A DNA stretch of 10,023 nt from Kangiella sp. (GCA_026195755.1 JAPHRL010000264.1:1-10023); one strand, 5' to 3'. Positions 1 through 7,432 are shown, numbered from the stretch's first letter. The notes: a model not told the origin generated them from the sequence alone. Numbers and translations: made by a program.

Positions 1-671
1 CCAATGACAAAGCGCAACCCGAGGTGCAGAAGTTAGTCAAAGCCTGGCTGGAATCGGATGATCCGAATCATCAACGCGCAGTCATTCAATACTTTGTTGA
101 ACTTGATATCCCACCTGTTTTAAAGCAACTGGCAGAAAGCAACAAAGACATTATTCGCATTGGTGCCCAGCGTGCCTTGAAAACCTATCAGGAGCCTAAA
201 ACCGAACCGATGGCGACGCCCACAGAGTTATCAGTCTTGTTGGAAAAAGGGCCAGCTAAAGTTAAGCTCACCACAACTCAAGGTGACATTGTCATTCGAT
301 TGTTTGAAGACACGCCTTACACATCGGCAAATTTTCTTCGCTTAGTAGAAAACGGTTTCTATGAAAACACCTACTTCCATCGGGTTATTCCCAACTTTGT
401 CGCGCAGGGTGGTAGTCAGCTGGGTGATGGCTCTGGAAGTGTCGGTTACAGTATTCGTGAAGAGCTGAATCAGCGCTCGAACCGCAAAGGAACCATTGGT
501 ATGGCAACCGCTGGTAAAGACACCGGCGGCGCACAATTCTTCTTTAATCTCGCTCCGAATTTACACCTTGATAGCAACTACACCGTATTTGGCGAAGTTA
601 TCATAGGAATGGACATTGTGATGTCACTTGAGCAGAATGATCAAATCATCGCCGCACAAATTATCCAGTAA
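1..671 (+). CDS. HEAT-like / cyclophilin-type peptidyl-prolyl cis-trans isomerase (5' end outside window)
   Basis: Catalyses cis-trans isomerisation of Xaa-Pro bonds and so assists protein folding. The frame is open to the left edge (codons for NDKAQPE precede the GTG at 24), so that GTG is probably an internal Val and the gene is truncated by the window. The first ~70 visible residues are helical and resemble HEAT repeats (for example the stretch ending GAQRALKTY). A cyclophilin domain follows from about codon 78 (numbered from the GTG): FHRVIPNFVAQGG with catalytic Arg120, GAQFFFN at 169-175, and LHLDSNYTVFGEV carrying the active-site His/Trp-loop equivalent. The domain is short, like bacterial PpiA/PpiB. 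No signal peptide can be judged because the N-terminus is missing. A terC-family gene starts 21 bp downstream with no terminator between, so the two are probably co-transcribed. The cyclophilin call is firm; the HEAT call is by pattern only. Confidence 0.93.
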   Translation, partial: NDKAQPEVQKLVKAWLESDDPNHQRAVIQYFVELDIPPVLKQLAESNKDIIRIGAQRALKTYQEPKTEPMATPTELSVLLEKGPAKVKLTTTQGDIVIRLFEDTPYTSANFLRLVENGFYENTYFHRVIPNFVAQGGSQLGDGSGSVGYSIREELNQRSNRKGTIGMATAGKDTGGAQFFFNLAPNLHLDSNYTVFGEVIIGMDIVMSLEQNDQIIAAQIIQ

Positions 672-692
672 TTAAATTAAAAGGGTTTACTT

Positions 693-1508
693 ATGGAGTT
701 ATTTACAATCGAAAATCTATTAACGCTGGGAATGCTGATTGTGTTACAGGCTGTCCTTGGCTTTGACAATTTGCTTTATATCTCGCTGGAATCAAAACGT
801 GCACCACTGGAAAAGCAGAAGCAGGTGCGTCGATTAGGTATTGGGTTGGCGGTTGCTCTCAGAATCGTTTTACTGTTTGTTCTTATTGAACTCATCAAAT
901 ATGTACAGGGCGAAATGTTTACGATTCCCTGGACAGGCGTCATCGAAGCCACTTTTACCTTTGAAAGTATGATTATCTTACTCGGTGGTGTTTTTATCAT
1001 GTATACCGCGGTTAAAGAAATCTGGCACATGATGGCGTTGGAAATTGGTGAAGCTCATGAGCGAAAGCCCCAGTCAGCGGCAAAAGTAATCACACTTATT
1101 GTTTTGATGAACCTGGTCTTTTCTTTCGATTCAATTTTAAGTGCCATGGCATTAACCGATAACTTCTGGATCATGGCCATTGCGATTATTATTAGTGGCG
1201 TCCTGATGATCTGGTTGGCTGACACCGTTTCAAGCTTCTTACAAAAGAACCGTATGTTTGAAGTGCTAGGGTTATTTATCCTGCTAGTCGTAGGCATCAT
1301 GCTACTATCTGATGGTGGCCATAAATCACATCTATTGTTGTTTGGTTATCCTATTGAGCCGATGAACAAAGCGACCTTCTACTTCGTTATTGCGGTCATG
1401 GTTCTGAGTGATATTGTGCAGTCCAAATATCAAAAGAATTTAATGCGGAAAAAAGAAGCGGCGGCTCGTGCTAAATTAGAACAGGAAGCTCAGGAAGAAA
1501 TACTGTAA
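693..1508 (+). CDS. TerC family integral membrane protein (probable metal-ion exporter)
   Basis: Inner-membrane protein of the TerC superfamily. Characterised bacterial members help export Mn2+, in some cases loading exported metalloenzymes; substrate specificity here is inferred only. The 271 residues contain about seven hydrophobic segments. Two membrane-embedded acidic motifs typical of the family are present: GFDNLLYISLES with Asp25 and VFSFDSILSA with Asp146. IWLADTVSSFLQ and a third, glycine-rich helix (GLFILLVVGIMLLSDG) follow. The C-terminus is a charged, Ala/Lys/Glu-rich cytoplasmic tail that may be a short coiled coil. The ATG at 693 has AAGGG at 681-685, seven bases away, and is the only sensible start. 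It is the second gene after the cyclophilin and ends in a terminator at 1531-1553. It is not part of a tellurite-resistance (ter) cluster, so I leave the symbol empty. Confidence 0.92.
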   Translation: MELFTIENLLTLGMLIVLQAVLGFDNLLYISLESKRAPLEKQKQVRRLGIGLAVALRIVLLFVLIELIKYVQGEMFTIPWTGVIEATFTFESMIILLGGVFIMYTAVKEIWHMMALEIGEAHERKPQSAAKVITLIVLMNLVFSFDSILSAMALTDNFWIMAIAIIISGVLMIWLADTVSSFLQKNRMFEVLGLFILLVVGIMLLSDGGHKSHLLLFGYPIEPMNKATFYFVIAVMVLSDIVQSKYQKNLMRKKEAAARAKLEQEAQEEIL

Positions 1509-1530
1509 AACAATATTCATTCATGTATAG

Positions 1531-1553
1531 GCCCGCTTTGTGCGGGCTTTTTT
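1531..1553 (+). terminator. Rho-independent terminator of the cyclophilin-terC unit
   Basis: Stem GCCCGC (1531-1536), 5-nt loop, GCGGGC (1542-1547), then six T (1548-1553). It begins 22 bp after the terC stop codon. A G-T and an A-T pair below the stem can extend it to 8 bp. Confidence 0.93.
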
Positions 1554-1578
1554 GTGCACAGGTTCAAACTCCTGTTCA

Positions 1579-1629
1579 TCGTCATCATTCTGTCGCGATA
1601 CAGTCATGAATGAGTCAATTGGCTGTCAT
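1579..1629 (+). promoter_or_regulatory. Putative multi-site PhoB box: five 7-bp direct repeats, 11-bp period
   Basis: Seen directly: TCGTCAT (1579), CTGTCGC (1590), CAGTCAT (1601), GAGTCAA (1612) and CTGTCAT (1623). Every start is exactly 11 bp from the next, all share GTC at positions 3-5, and the spacers are 4 bp. This matches the known Pho box design (CTGTCAT half-sites, 4-bp spacer, 11-bp period, one helical turn). The repeats are co-oriented with the nuclease gene starting at 1684, and the last one ends 8-10 bp before -10-like hexamers, as in PhoB-dependent promoters where the box replaces the -35. Phosphate control is inferred. It fits a secreted nuclease, since PhoB control of an extracellular nuclease is known in Vibrio cholerae. 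Confidence 0.6.
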
Positions 1630-1637
1630 AACTGCTT

Positions 1638-1645
1638 TGTAATGT
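1638..1645 (+). promoter_or_regulatory. Candidate -10 element for the secreted nuclease gene
   Basis: TGTAAT (1638-1643) matches TATAAT at five of six bases; the overlapping TAATGT (1640-1645) lies exactly 10 bp after the last CTGTCAT repeat. There is no good -35 hexamer at 17 bp, consistent with an activator-dependent promoter. Transcription would start near 1650, giving a leader of about 30 nt that carries the ribosome site AAGGGG (1672-1677). Confidence 0.4.
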
Positions 1646-1683
1646 TGTGTCTTTTCAATAACACCTAACAAAAGGGGTAAACA

Positions 1684-4314
1684 ATGAAACGACACAACAC
1701 CATATTAGCGTTTTTAATCGGCGCCAGTTTATCGGCAGCCAGCCAGGCGGAACTGGTGATTTCAGAATATGTTGAGGGCAGCAGTTATAACAAAGCGATT
1801 GAGCTGTATAACTCAGGTTCTCAAAGTATTGACCTGGGTGCCTATGAGTTGAAGTTCTACTTCAATGGTAATACTGCACCAGGTAAGACGATATCTCTGT
1901 CAGGCTCGCTAATGGCAGGGGAAAATTATGTGGTAGCGCATAGCAGCTCAGCTCCTGCGCTGGCTAACTTGGCTCAATTATTAAATGGCGGTAGCTGGTT
2001 TAACGGAGATGATGCGATCACTGTAGAGATGTCAGGAACTGTGGTGGATTCGCTAGGCCAGATCGGAGTTGACCCAGGTAGCTACTGGGGAACCAGTTCT
2101 GTTAAAACGCAAGACATGTCTTTACGTCGTAACGGCTCAATGGTTGATGCAAATGCCTGGGATAGTTTTGATCCTGCATCTAACTGGATTGGTTCTTCAG
2201 TTGATGATTTTTCTGATGTAGGCTTATTCTTGGATGGAGGTTCACAACCGGGCGGTATTGAGCTGGGTGCCTGTAACGACAGTGCTACTTTTATTCATAC
2301 CATTCAGGGTAATGGAAACCAAAGCAGCATGCAGAATAGCCAGGTAGTGGTGGAAGCCATTGTTGTGGGTGACTTTCAGAATTCTGAGCAATTAAACGGA
2401 TTCTTTTTACAGGAAGAAAGCACAGACTATGATCTGGATAGCAAAACTTCTGAAGGGCTATTCGTTTATGAAGGTGGCTTTGAAGTACCGCTAGCAGTGG
2501 GTGATAAAGTCCGTGTGGCTGGAACGGTACAGGAGTTTGGCGGTAAAACGCAGTTGACTAATATTACTGATTTATTGGTTTGCGATTCAGGTATCAATGT
2601 GCAACCTCAAATTGTGAGCCTGCCGGTCACTAATAATAACGACTGGGAATCCTACGAAGGGATGCTGGTGAGTTTCAGTCATGAATTAATCGTTACTGAA
2701 AATTATAATCTGGCGAGATACGGTGAATTGGTCTTATCGGGAACGGAGCGCCTGTTTCAACCGACACAGCTTTATCGTCCAGGAGTGCAGGCACAACAAG
2801 TTGGAATAGATAATGGCCTAAATAAAATTATTATGGATGATGGGCAGACAGGGCAAAATCCTGCACAGGTAGTCTATCCGACAGGTGGTTTATCAGCTGA
2901 CAATACGGTTCGTTCCGGCGATAAGGTTAACAGTCTGGTAGGAATTCTGGATGAAGCTTTTGCAGCCTATCGTATACAGCCTACCCAAGCTCCGTCGTTT
3001 ACGCATATCAATCAGCGAACCAGTCAGCCTCAATTATCCAATTTAGGGAATCTTCGTCTGGCCAGCTTTAACGTACTCAATTATTTTAATGGCGATGGGC
3101 AGGGAAGTGGGTTTCCGACATCGCGTGGCGCGGATACGTTAAATGAGTTTAATCGTCAGCGCGACAAGATTATCAATGCCATTTTAGCCATGAATGCTGA
3201 CATTATCGGCATCATGGAAATGGAAAATGATGGTTTCGGTGCAGACAGTGCGATTCAAGGTCTTGTAAACGGATTAAACGCCAATTCAGGTGCAGGAGTG
3301 ACTTACAGCTTTGTTGATCCTGGACTGAATCAAATTGGTACTGACGAAATTACAGTTGGGCTGATTTATCGAAACGAAACTGTTGAAGAAACAGGTCAGG
3401 CCGTAACCACCAGTGCATTCCCATTTGATGCTAAAAATAGACAGCCATTGGTTCAAACTTTCCGGCATCTTGCCAGTGGGGAAGAGCTGACCATTTCTGT
3501 GAATCATTTTAAATCAAAAGGCAGTTGTCCGACTGACGGTAGCTTTGATGAAGACCAGGGTGATTGGCAGGGTTGCTGGAATGCGCGACGCACAGCAGCA
3601 TCAGAGTATATGGCTCAGTGGCTTGCCACTAACCCGACGGGTGTAGCTGATGATGACATTGTAGTAATGGGTGACTTAAATGCCTACGCAATGGAAGATC
3701 CAGTTTATGAACTGGAGCAGGCTGGTTACATCAATATCGCGCGTCAACTGAAAGGGAATAAAGCTTATTCATATGTCTACACGGGTTTGGCCGGTAGTCT
3801 CGATCATGTGATGGTCAGTTCCTCCTTGGCGAATAAAATAGTTGATGTAACCGACTGGCATATTAATGCAGATGAACCGCGTGCATTAGATTACAACGAA
3901 GAGTTTAAAACGCCTGAGCAAGTCGCGAACTTCTATTCACCTGCGGCTTACCGAGCATCCGATCATGATCCCATCGTGGTAGAAATTGACTCGAGCACGC
4001 AGCACAATCAACCTGGTGAGACATTCGTTTATGAAAACCTTTCAGGTGCTCGCAGAAGCTGGACAGACTTTCCTGTTGCAATTCCTGCTAACAGTGACTC
4101 ATTACAAGTCACACTAACGGGTGGCTCTGGTGATGCAGACCTGTATGTTATGTATATCGCGTTGCCGGATCGAAGCAACTTTGACTGTCGTTCTTACAAC
4201 AATAATAACGAGGAAGTCTGTACCCTCACAAATCCTCAGGCAGGCGAATGGTATGTCAGCTTGTATGGATTTAAAGACTACTCAAATGCGACTCTAACCA
4301 TCAGTATTCAATAG
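1684..4314 (+). CDS. Secreted multidomain extracellular nuclease, ExeM/NucH type (LTD + OB-fold + EEP + PPC)
   Basis: Secreted endonuclease expected to degrade extracellular DNA, for nutrient (phosphate) scavenging or biofilm remodelling. Order of parts: signal peptide 1-22, cut after SQA; lamin-tail domain about 23-150 (VISEYVEGSSYNKAIELYN...); a YhcR-like OB-fold about 219-305; the endonuclease/exonuclease/phosphatase domain about 455-775; a pre-peptidase C-terminal (PPC) beta domain about 778-876 with GDADLYV (816-822) and GEWYVSLYG (854-862). Catalytic motifs are intact: SFNVLNY (461-467), IMEMEND with Glu512, VNHFKSKG with His608, GDLNAY with Asp664 and Asn666, LDH (706-708), and SDHDP with His761. 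Cys615 and Cys631 flank an Asp-rich loop and may pair. The start ATG has AAGGGG seven bases upstream. No GlyGly-CTERM or membrane anchor is visible; the PPC domain is terminal, so the product is probably fully released, perhaps by type II secretion. Single-gene unit with its own promoter region and terminator. Confidence 0.93.
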   Translation: MKRHNTILAFLIGASLSAASQAELVISEYVEGSSYNKAIELYNSGSQSIDLGAYELKFYFNGNTAPGKTISLSGSLMAGENYVVAHSSSAPALANLAQLLNGGSWFNGDDAITVEMSGTVVDSLGQIGVDPGSYWGTSSVKTQDMSLRRNGSMVDANAWDSFDPASNWIGSSVDDFSDVGLFLDGGSQPGGIELGACNDSATFIHTIQGNGNQSSMQNSQVVVEAIVVGDFQNSEQLNGFFLQEESTDYDLDSKTSEGLFVYEGGFEVPLAVGDKVRVAGTVQEFGGKTQLTNITDLLVCDSGINVQPQIVSLPVTNNNDWESYEGMLVSFSHELIVTENYNLARYGELVLSGTERLFQPTQLYRPGVQAQQVGIDNGLNKIIMDDGQTGQNPAQVVYPTGGLSADNTVRSGDKVNSLVGILDEAFAAYRIQPTQAPSFTHINQRTSQPQLSNLGNLRLASFNVLNYFNGDGQGSGFPTSRGADTLNEFNRQRDKIINAILAMNADIIGIMEMENDGFGADSAIQGLVNGLNANSGAGVTYSFVDPGLNQIGTDEITVGLIYRNETVEETGQAVTTSAFPFDAKNRQPLVQTFRHLASGEELTISVNHFKSKGSCPTDGSFDEDQGDWQGCWNARRTAASEYMAQWLATNPTGVADDDIVVMGDLNAYAMEDPVYELEQAGYINIARQLKGNKAYSYVYTGLAGSLDHVMVSSSLANKIVDVTDWHINADEPRALDYNEEFKTPEQVANFYSPAAYRASDHDPIVVEIDSSTQHNQPGETFVYENLSGARRSWTDFPVAIPANSDSLQVTLTGGSGDADLYVMYIALPDRSNFDCRSYNNNNEEVCTLTNPQAGEWYVSLYGFKDYSNATLTISIQ

Positions 4315-4327
4315 CCATTATTGATAC

Positions 4328-4356
4328 AAAAAGCCCGCAGTTAGCGGGCTTTTTTT
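4328..4356. terminator. Bidirectional intrinsic terminator between convergent genes
   Basis: Five A, stem GCCCGC (4333-4338), loop AGTTA (4339-4343), GCGGGC (4344-4349), seven T (4350-4356). On the + strand it ends the nuclease transcript; on the - strand the A tract becomes the U tract for the two-gene unit. The loop contains the TAA stop codon (complement of 4341-4343) of the - strand gene, so the last codons (KKAR) of that gene are written by the stem itself. Confidence 0.93.
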
Positions 4357-5336
4357 ACTTGAGAGCTATCAAATACTGTTATGGTTAAAGATCGACCTGT
4401 TATTTTTACAACACCTGGACGGGAAGATTTATCAAACTCCCAGCTGAATCTATCAACACCTATACCGTAATTATCGAGCTGTTCTTTAATACTTTTATGT
4501 TTTTTTATGTAGTCCAACTTTGAATTAAACTTATCTATATCAGACTTGTATCCATACGAAGAAAGAGTAATTGTTCTTTTTTTATAAGTGTAATCATTTT
4601 GAAGTAGAGAAGAATGAGGAAATTCAAGCGCGATATCCCAAGGAATGCTATCACCATATTTTACCGAAAATTGATTAACTATACTTTGGTAGTCATAGCT
4701 TTTAGAAAAAGGGATTGAAACCTCCCAGATAGGGATTTCAGCTTTGAGAAACTCCTTGTTCTGTTTTACTGGGTTATTCAGATAATAGAAAAGCATATAT
4801 CCTTTTGGAGCCGAAACTTCTGGAATAATACTATCATGGGAAGTAAAGAATCTGGAAAGTGCTTTTAGTAAAGTTTGGCTTGAACCTATCCCGCAGCCTT
4901 CGATAATGATTTTAGGGGCTTGTGAGTAGACCGTTTGCTTGATCAGGGGGCTTCTATCGTCAAGGAACTGCAACAGAGTTGAACTTGTGGTTTTGTGACT
5001 AGAATGTTCTGTAATCGGAATGCTGAGACCTGACCAATGGGATGCATGTGAAACCAGTACAATTGAATGAACCTTTCTCTTTTGATTATTTACAACCTCC
5101 ACAACTTGTTGCAAAGAGTCAACATTACGAATAATGATTAAATTGGGATTTGTAGTTTGCCTAGAACGATAGTAATTAAATGCAGATTGATAAAACCCTT
5201 GATTTATTGAACTCTCACTTTTGAAGATAAAAACGAGCTGTAGCCTTTCAGCTCCTTTACTGAAAGCTGAAAGGCTGGTTGTGACTAGTAATATAAGTAG
5301 AGAAAATACTAGTTGATATTGTAGAAGCTTTCGCAT
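4341..5336 (-). CDS. Exported protein of unknown function with DUF4347/clan-CD-like His...Cys pattern
   Basis: I do not recognise this 331-residue protein as a named family. A signal peptide is clear: basic MRKLLQYQ, a hydrophobic core, and a likely cut after SLSA at residue 24. An alpha/beta stretch follows. Strand LQLVFIF (32-38) is followed by a helix, then strand SIVLVSH (91-97) with His97/His100 and GL, then strand KIIIEGC (142-148) with Cys148 followed by GIGSSQTLLKALSRFF. Strand-SH...strand-GC with ~50 residues between is how DUF4347 and caspase-like (clan CD) domains look; a His97/Cys148 dyad is therefore inferred, not shown. The C-terminal half (200-331) shows nothing I can name. The gene overlaps the 3' end of the VIT/vWA gene by 28 bp in another frame, so translation is probably coupled; its own ribosome site is weak. 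Its codons are AT-rich like the VIT gene and unlike the flanks. Confidence 0.85.
   Translation of the reverse strand: MRKLLQYQLVFSLLILLVTTSLSAFSKGAERLQLVFIFKSESSINQGFYQSAFNYYRSRQTTNPNLIIIRNVDSLQQVVEVVNNQKRKVHSIVLVSHASHWSGLSIPITEHSSHKTTSSTLLQFLDDRSPLIKQTVYSQAPKIIIEGCGIGSSQTLLKALSRFFTSHDSIIPEVSAPKGYMLFYYLNNPVKQNKEFLKAEIPIWEVSIPFSKSYDYQSIVNQFSVKYGDSIPWDIALEFPHSSLLQNDYTYKKRTITLSSYGYKSDIDKFNSKLDYIKKHKSIKEQLDNYGIGVDRFSWEFDKSSRPGVVKITGRSLTITVFDSSQVKKAR
5235..5276 (-). repeat. Perfect 12-bp inverted repeat overlapping an alternative terminator-like hairpin
   Basis: Arms AGCCTTTCAGCT (5242-5253) and AGCTGAAAGGCT (5265-5276) with an 11-nt loop lie about 60-95 nt into the exported-protein gene, at the signal-peptidase site codons. 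On the - strand a second, mutually exclusive stem GAGCTG/CAGCTC (5249-5254 with 5235-5240, 8-nt loop) is followed by G and five T (5234-5229). The geometry resembles an attenuator, but both stems are coding sequence and a function is not shown. Confidence 0.5.
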
Positions 5337-7432
5337 GTGCTCGTGGCATCTTTTACTAATTTATAGTGACGTACTTTTCCATCAAAGTTAATCACTATAT
5401 TCTTGAGTTGTTTTAACATATCAAAAAGCTTTGGATATTGATTTTTGATACAGGAGAGATTATCAGGGTTTAATTCCACGATTTTTTCGATTGATGCTTT
5501 TTCGAACCCTTGTTCAGTCCAAACGTTTCCATGCAGAGAAAAAGTACGTGAATGTATTACTATTGTATCTACCTCAACTCTACTTATCGGAAGCTCAACC
5601 TCCGACTCATCGAAACCAAGTCCTATAGATGGCTCTTGAGCTGGCAGGTTCTCAGAAACCTTCTCAAGTTCACCATTTGGATTTCTGATAACTTCGTCAA
5701 CTGCAACAAAGGAAGTATAAGCTGTAAGCAAATTGTACTTTAGACCTAAAGCAATAATGGATGCTCTAAGCTCATCAGTGGTTCCAGTCACTTCGTCGTA
5801 ATCTGACAAGGTTTTCAGTCGCTCTCTTGCCCACAGGTATTTGATAGCTTTGTTGTTTTCATTTGGAATTTTGTCAGCAGAGATGGTTTTAGAGTATCCA
5901 CTATTGTAAGTTACTCCATCAATTATTACTGGCTCTGATAAATCGCCTTTCCACTTCCCAAGGATAATCAGTGGCCTTTGAGTAAATATATCAGGATAGG
6001 TATCATTGATGAGGTCGTATACTTCCATGCTCCCAAAGTCGACTTCAATATTGGATAATAGTGGTTGGCTAATATAATCCACAAAAAGGGTGACCATGCT
6101 ATTAATGTCTTTGTCGGAACTAATTAGAATTGGGTCCGTTTGACCAATTCTAGCCAATCCTTCAATTAAGTATTCATTTGAGCCATAACCTTTTTGATCA
6201 AAAACACCAAAAGAAAAAAGATTTGCTTGTCCAAGATTGCTTCTAACAAGATCGAAAGCTTCCTTTTCTACATCTACTAAACCATCTGTCATAACGACAA
6301 TTGATCGGTTAAAACCTTCTGGTTTTTCTGCACTCAACGCTTTATCTAATGCCGGCAAAATTTCTGTTCCACCATAACCTCCTGCCTGTTCAATAAAGGA
6401 AAATGCCTGATCTAAAGTACTATCATTGACCGGTAACGATTGATCCGCTAGCGATGCAGTTCCTCCTGCAAATTGGTATATATTGAATCTGTCTTGTGGT
6501 TTAAGTTTATATAGTAGTTCAGCCATCATTTTCTTGCAGGTTTCTGTTGGCATTCCACCCATTGAACCTGAAACATCAACAATAAAAATATATTCTCTTG
6601 GGAAGGTGTCTTCTACTCTAGGTTGTTTGGGTGGTTGTGTCATGAGCATGAAGTATTTTTCTTTACCATCATCATATACCTGCAGGCCACTATTGAAGGA
6701 ATCGCTTCTCAAACTGTAGTCTAAAATAAAAGGTTGCTTAGAATCGGTAAATGATGAAGTAACAGTTGTGCTATAAAAGCTGTTTTTTATTGTAGAGTCA
6801 TGATGTTGTGTTGACACATCACTTACGGGAAGAGCTGAATAGATATCAACAGTTATAGAGTTTTCGAAGTCTTTAGGGATTGCTGTAGTACTGGCATCAC
6901 CATATTTCGGGCCTATCGAAACTGGTAACTGAAATCTATAATTACCGTTCTGGGTCACCAATTGTTCAACATAGTTCAGCTCGACCTGTATCTCATCCCC
7001 TGGAAGGATATTGGCAACGTTCATGGTAAAAACATTTGGCCCCTCTTGGACCAGCAACGACGCACTCTTACCTTCACTCTTAGCAGCTTCATAAGTCTGT
7101 CTAGCTTGAGCTTTTTCCTGTATTTTGGCTTTAGTTATTCTGCCATTAACATTGAGGGTAAGCCCGTATACAGCAGCAGAAGGAGAAGCAGGGAAAACGT
7201 AAACTGCTTCGATGGGGGTATTCCCCTCATTTTTATAGAATTGAGTAATGGATACGTCAGCAATTATGCCGACAATTTCAGCATTAACTTCTGTCTTATA
7301 CAGATAGAGCTGTTGCTGTTCTGCTTGAACTCTCATGTAGGGAGATTCTACATATTGATGTTCAAAAATACTGGCTAGTGCTGATTGTGAAGATAATAAA
7401 AGTATGAAAACAGCTAGAACTATTCTTATCAT
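5309..7432 (-). CDS. Secreted VIT and von Willebrand factor type A domain protein
   Basis: Cell-envelope protein of the VIT + vWA class, resembling the marine proteobacterial sortase-target family. A signal peptide (residues 1-20, cut after ALA) is followed by a VIT domain about 28-178: FPASPSAAVYGLTLNVNGR (80-98), EKAQARQTYEAAKSEGKSA, and EGPNVFTMNVANILPG (130-145). The vWA domain, about 280-455, has a complete metal-ion-dependent adhesion site: Asp286-Val-Ser288-Gly-Ser290, Thr356 in GGTE and Asp383 in MTDG, so divalent-metal-dependent ligand binding is likely. LLTAYTSFVAVDE (568-580) is the usual C-terminal signature. A ~110-residue extension follows, with a FSLHGNVWTEQGF motif and Cys661/Cys700 that may form a disulfide. 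No LPXTG-like motif, final membrane helix or sortase gene is visible. ATG at 7432 has AGGGG seven bases upstream. First gene of a two-gene unit overlapping the SH...GC protein gene. Confidence 0.9.
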   Translation of the reverse strand: MIRIVLAVFILLLSSQSALASIFEHQYVESPYMRVQAEQQQLYLYKTEVNAEIVGIIADVSITQFYKNEGNTPIEAVYVFPASPSAAVYGLTLNVNGRITKAKIQEKAQARQTYEAAKSEGKSASLLVQEGPNVFTMNVANILPGDEIQVELNYVEQLVTQNGNYRFQLPVSIGPKYGDASTTAIPKDFENSITVDIYSALPVSDVSTQHHDSTIKNSFYSTTVTSSFTDSKQPFILDYSLRSDSFNSGLQVYDDGKEKYFMLMTQPPKQPRVEDTFPREYIFIVDVSGSMGGMPTETCKKMMAELLYKLKPQDRFNIYQFAGGTASLADQSLPVNDSTLDQAFSFIEQAGGYGGTEILPALDKALSAEKPEGFNRSIVVMTDGLVDVEKEAFDLVRSNLGQANLFSFGVFDQKGYGSNEYLIEGLARIGQTDPILISSDKDINSMVTLFVDYISQPLLSNIEVDFGSMEVYDLINDTYPDIFTQRPLIILGKWKGDLSEPVIIDGVTYNSGYSKTISADKIPNENNKAIKYLWARERLKTLSDYDEVTGTTDELRASIIALGLKYNLLTAYTSFVAVDEVIRNPNGELEKVSENLPAQEPSIGLGFDESEVELPISRVEVDTIVIHSRTFSLHGNVWTEQGFEKASIEKIVELNPDNLSCIKNQYPKLFDMLKQLKNIVINFDGKVRHYKLVKDATSTCESFYNIN

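Noticed and set aside
24..26. GTG at 24 as the true start of the cyclophilin gene
   Set aside because: The frame is open back to the window edge with plausible protein sequence and no ribosome site precedes the GTG, so the gene most likely begins upstream.
672..692. Possible yybP-ykoY manganese riboswitch ahead of the terC-family gene
   Set aside because: Only 21 bp separate the stop of the cyclophilin from the terC start, too little for the riboswitch, and no such structure is visible.
1579..1629. The regular 11-bp repeats as a short CRISPR array
   Set aside because: Units are 7 bp with 4-bp spacers, far below CRISPR repeat and spacer sizes; the fit to a Pho box is much better.
6962..7378. 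Open frame of 138 codons on the + strand opposite the VIT gene
   Set aside because: It is antisense to the conserved VIT domain, has no ribosome site and its translation shows no domain; it is a shadow of the real gene.
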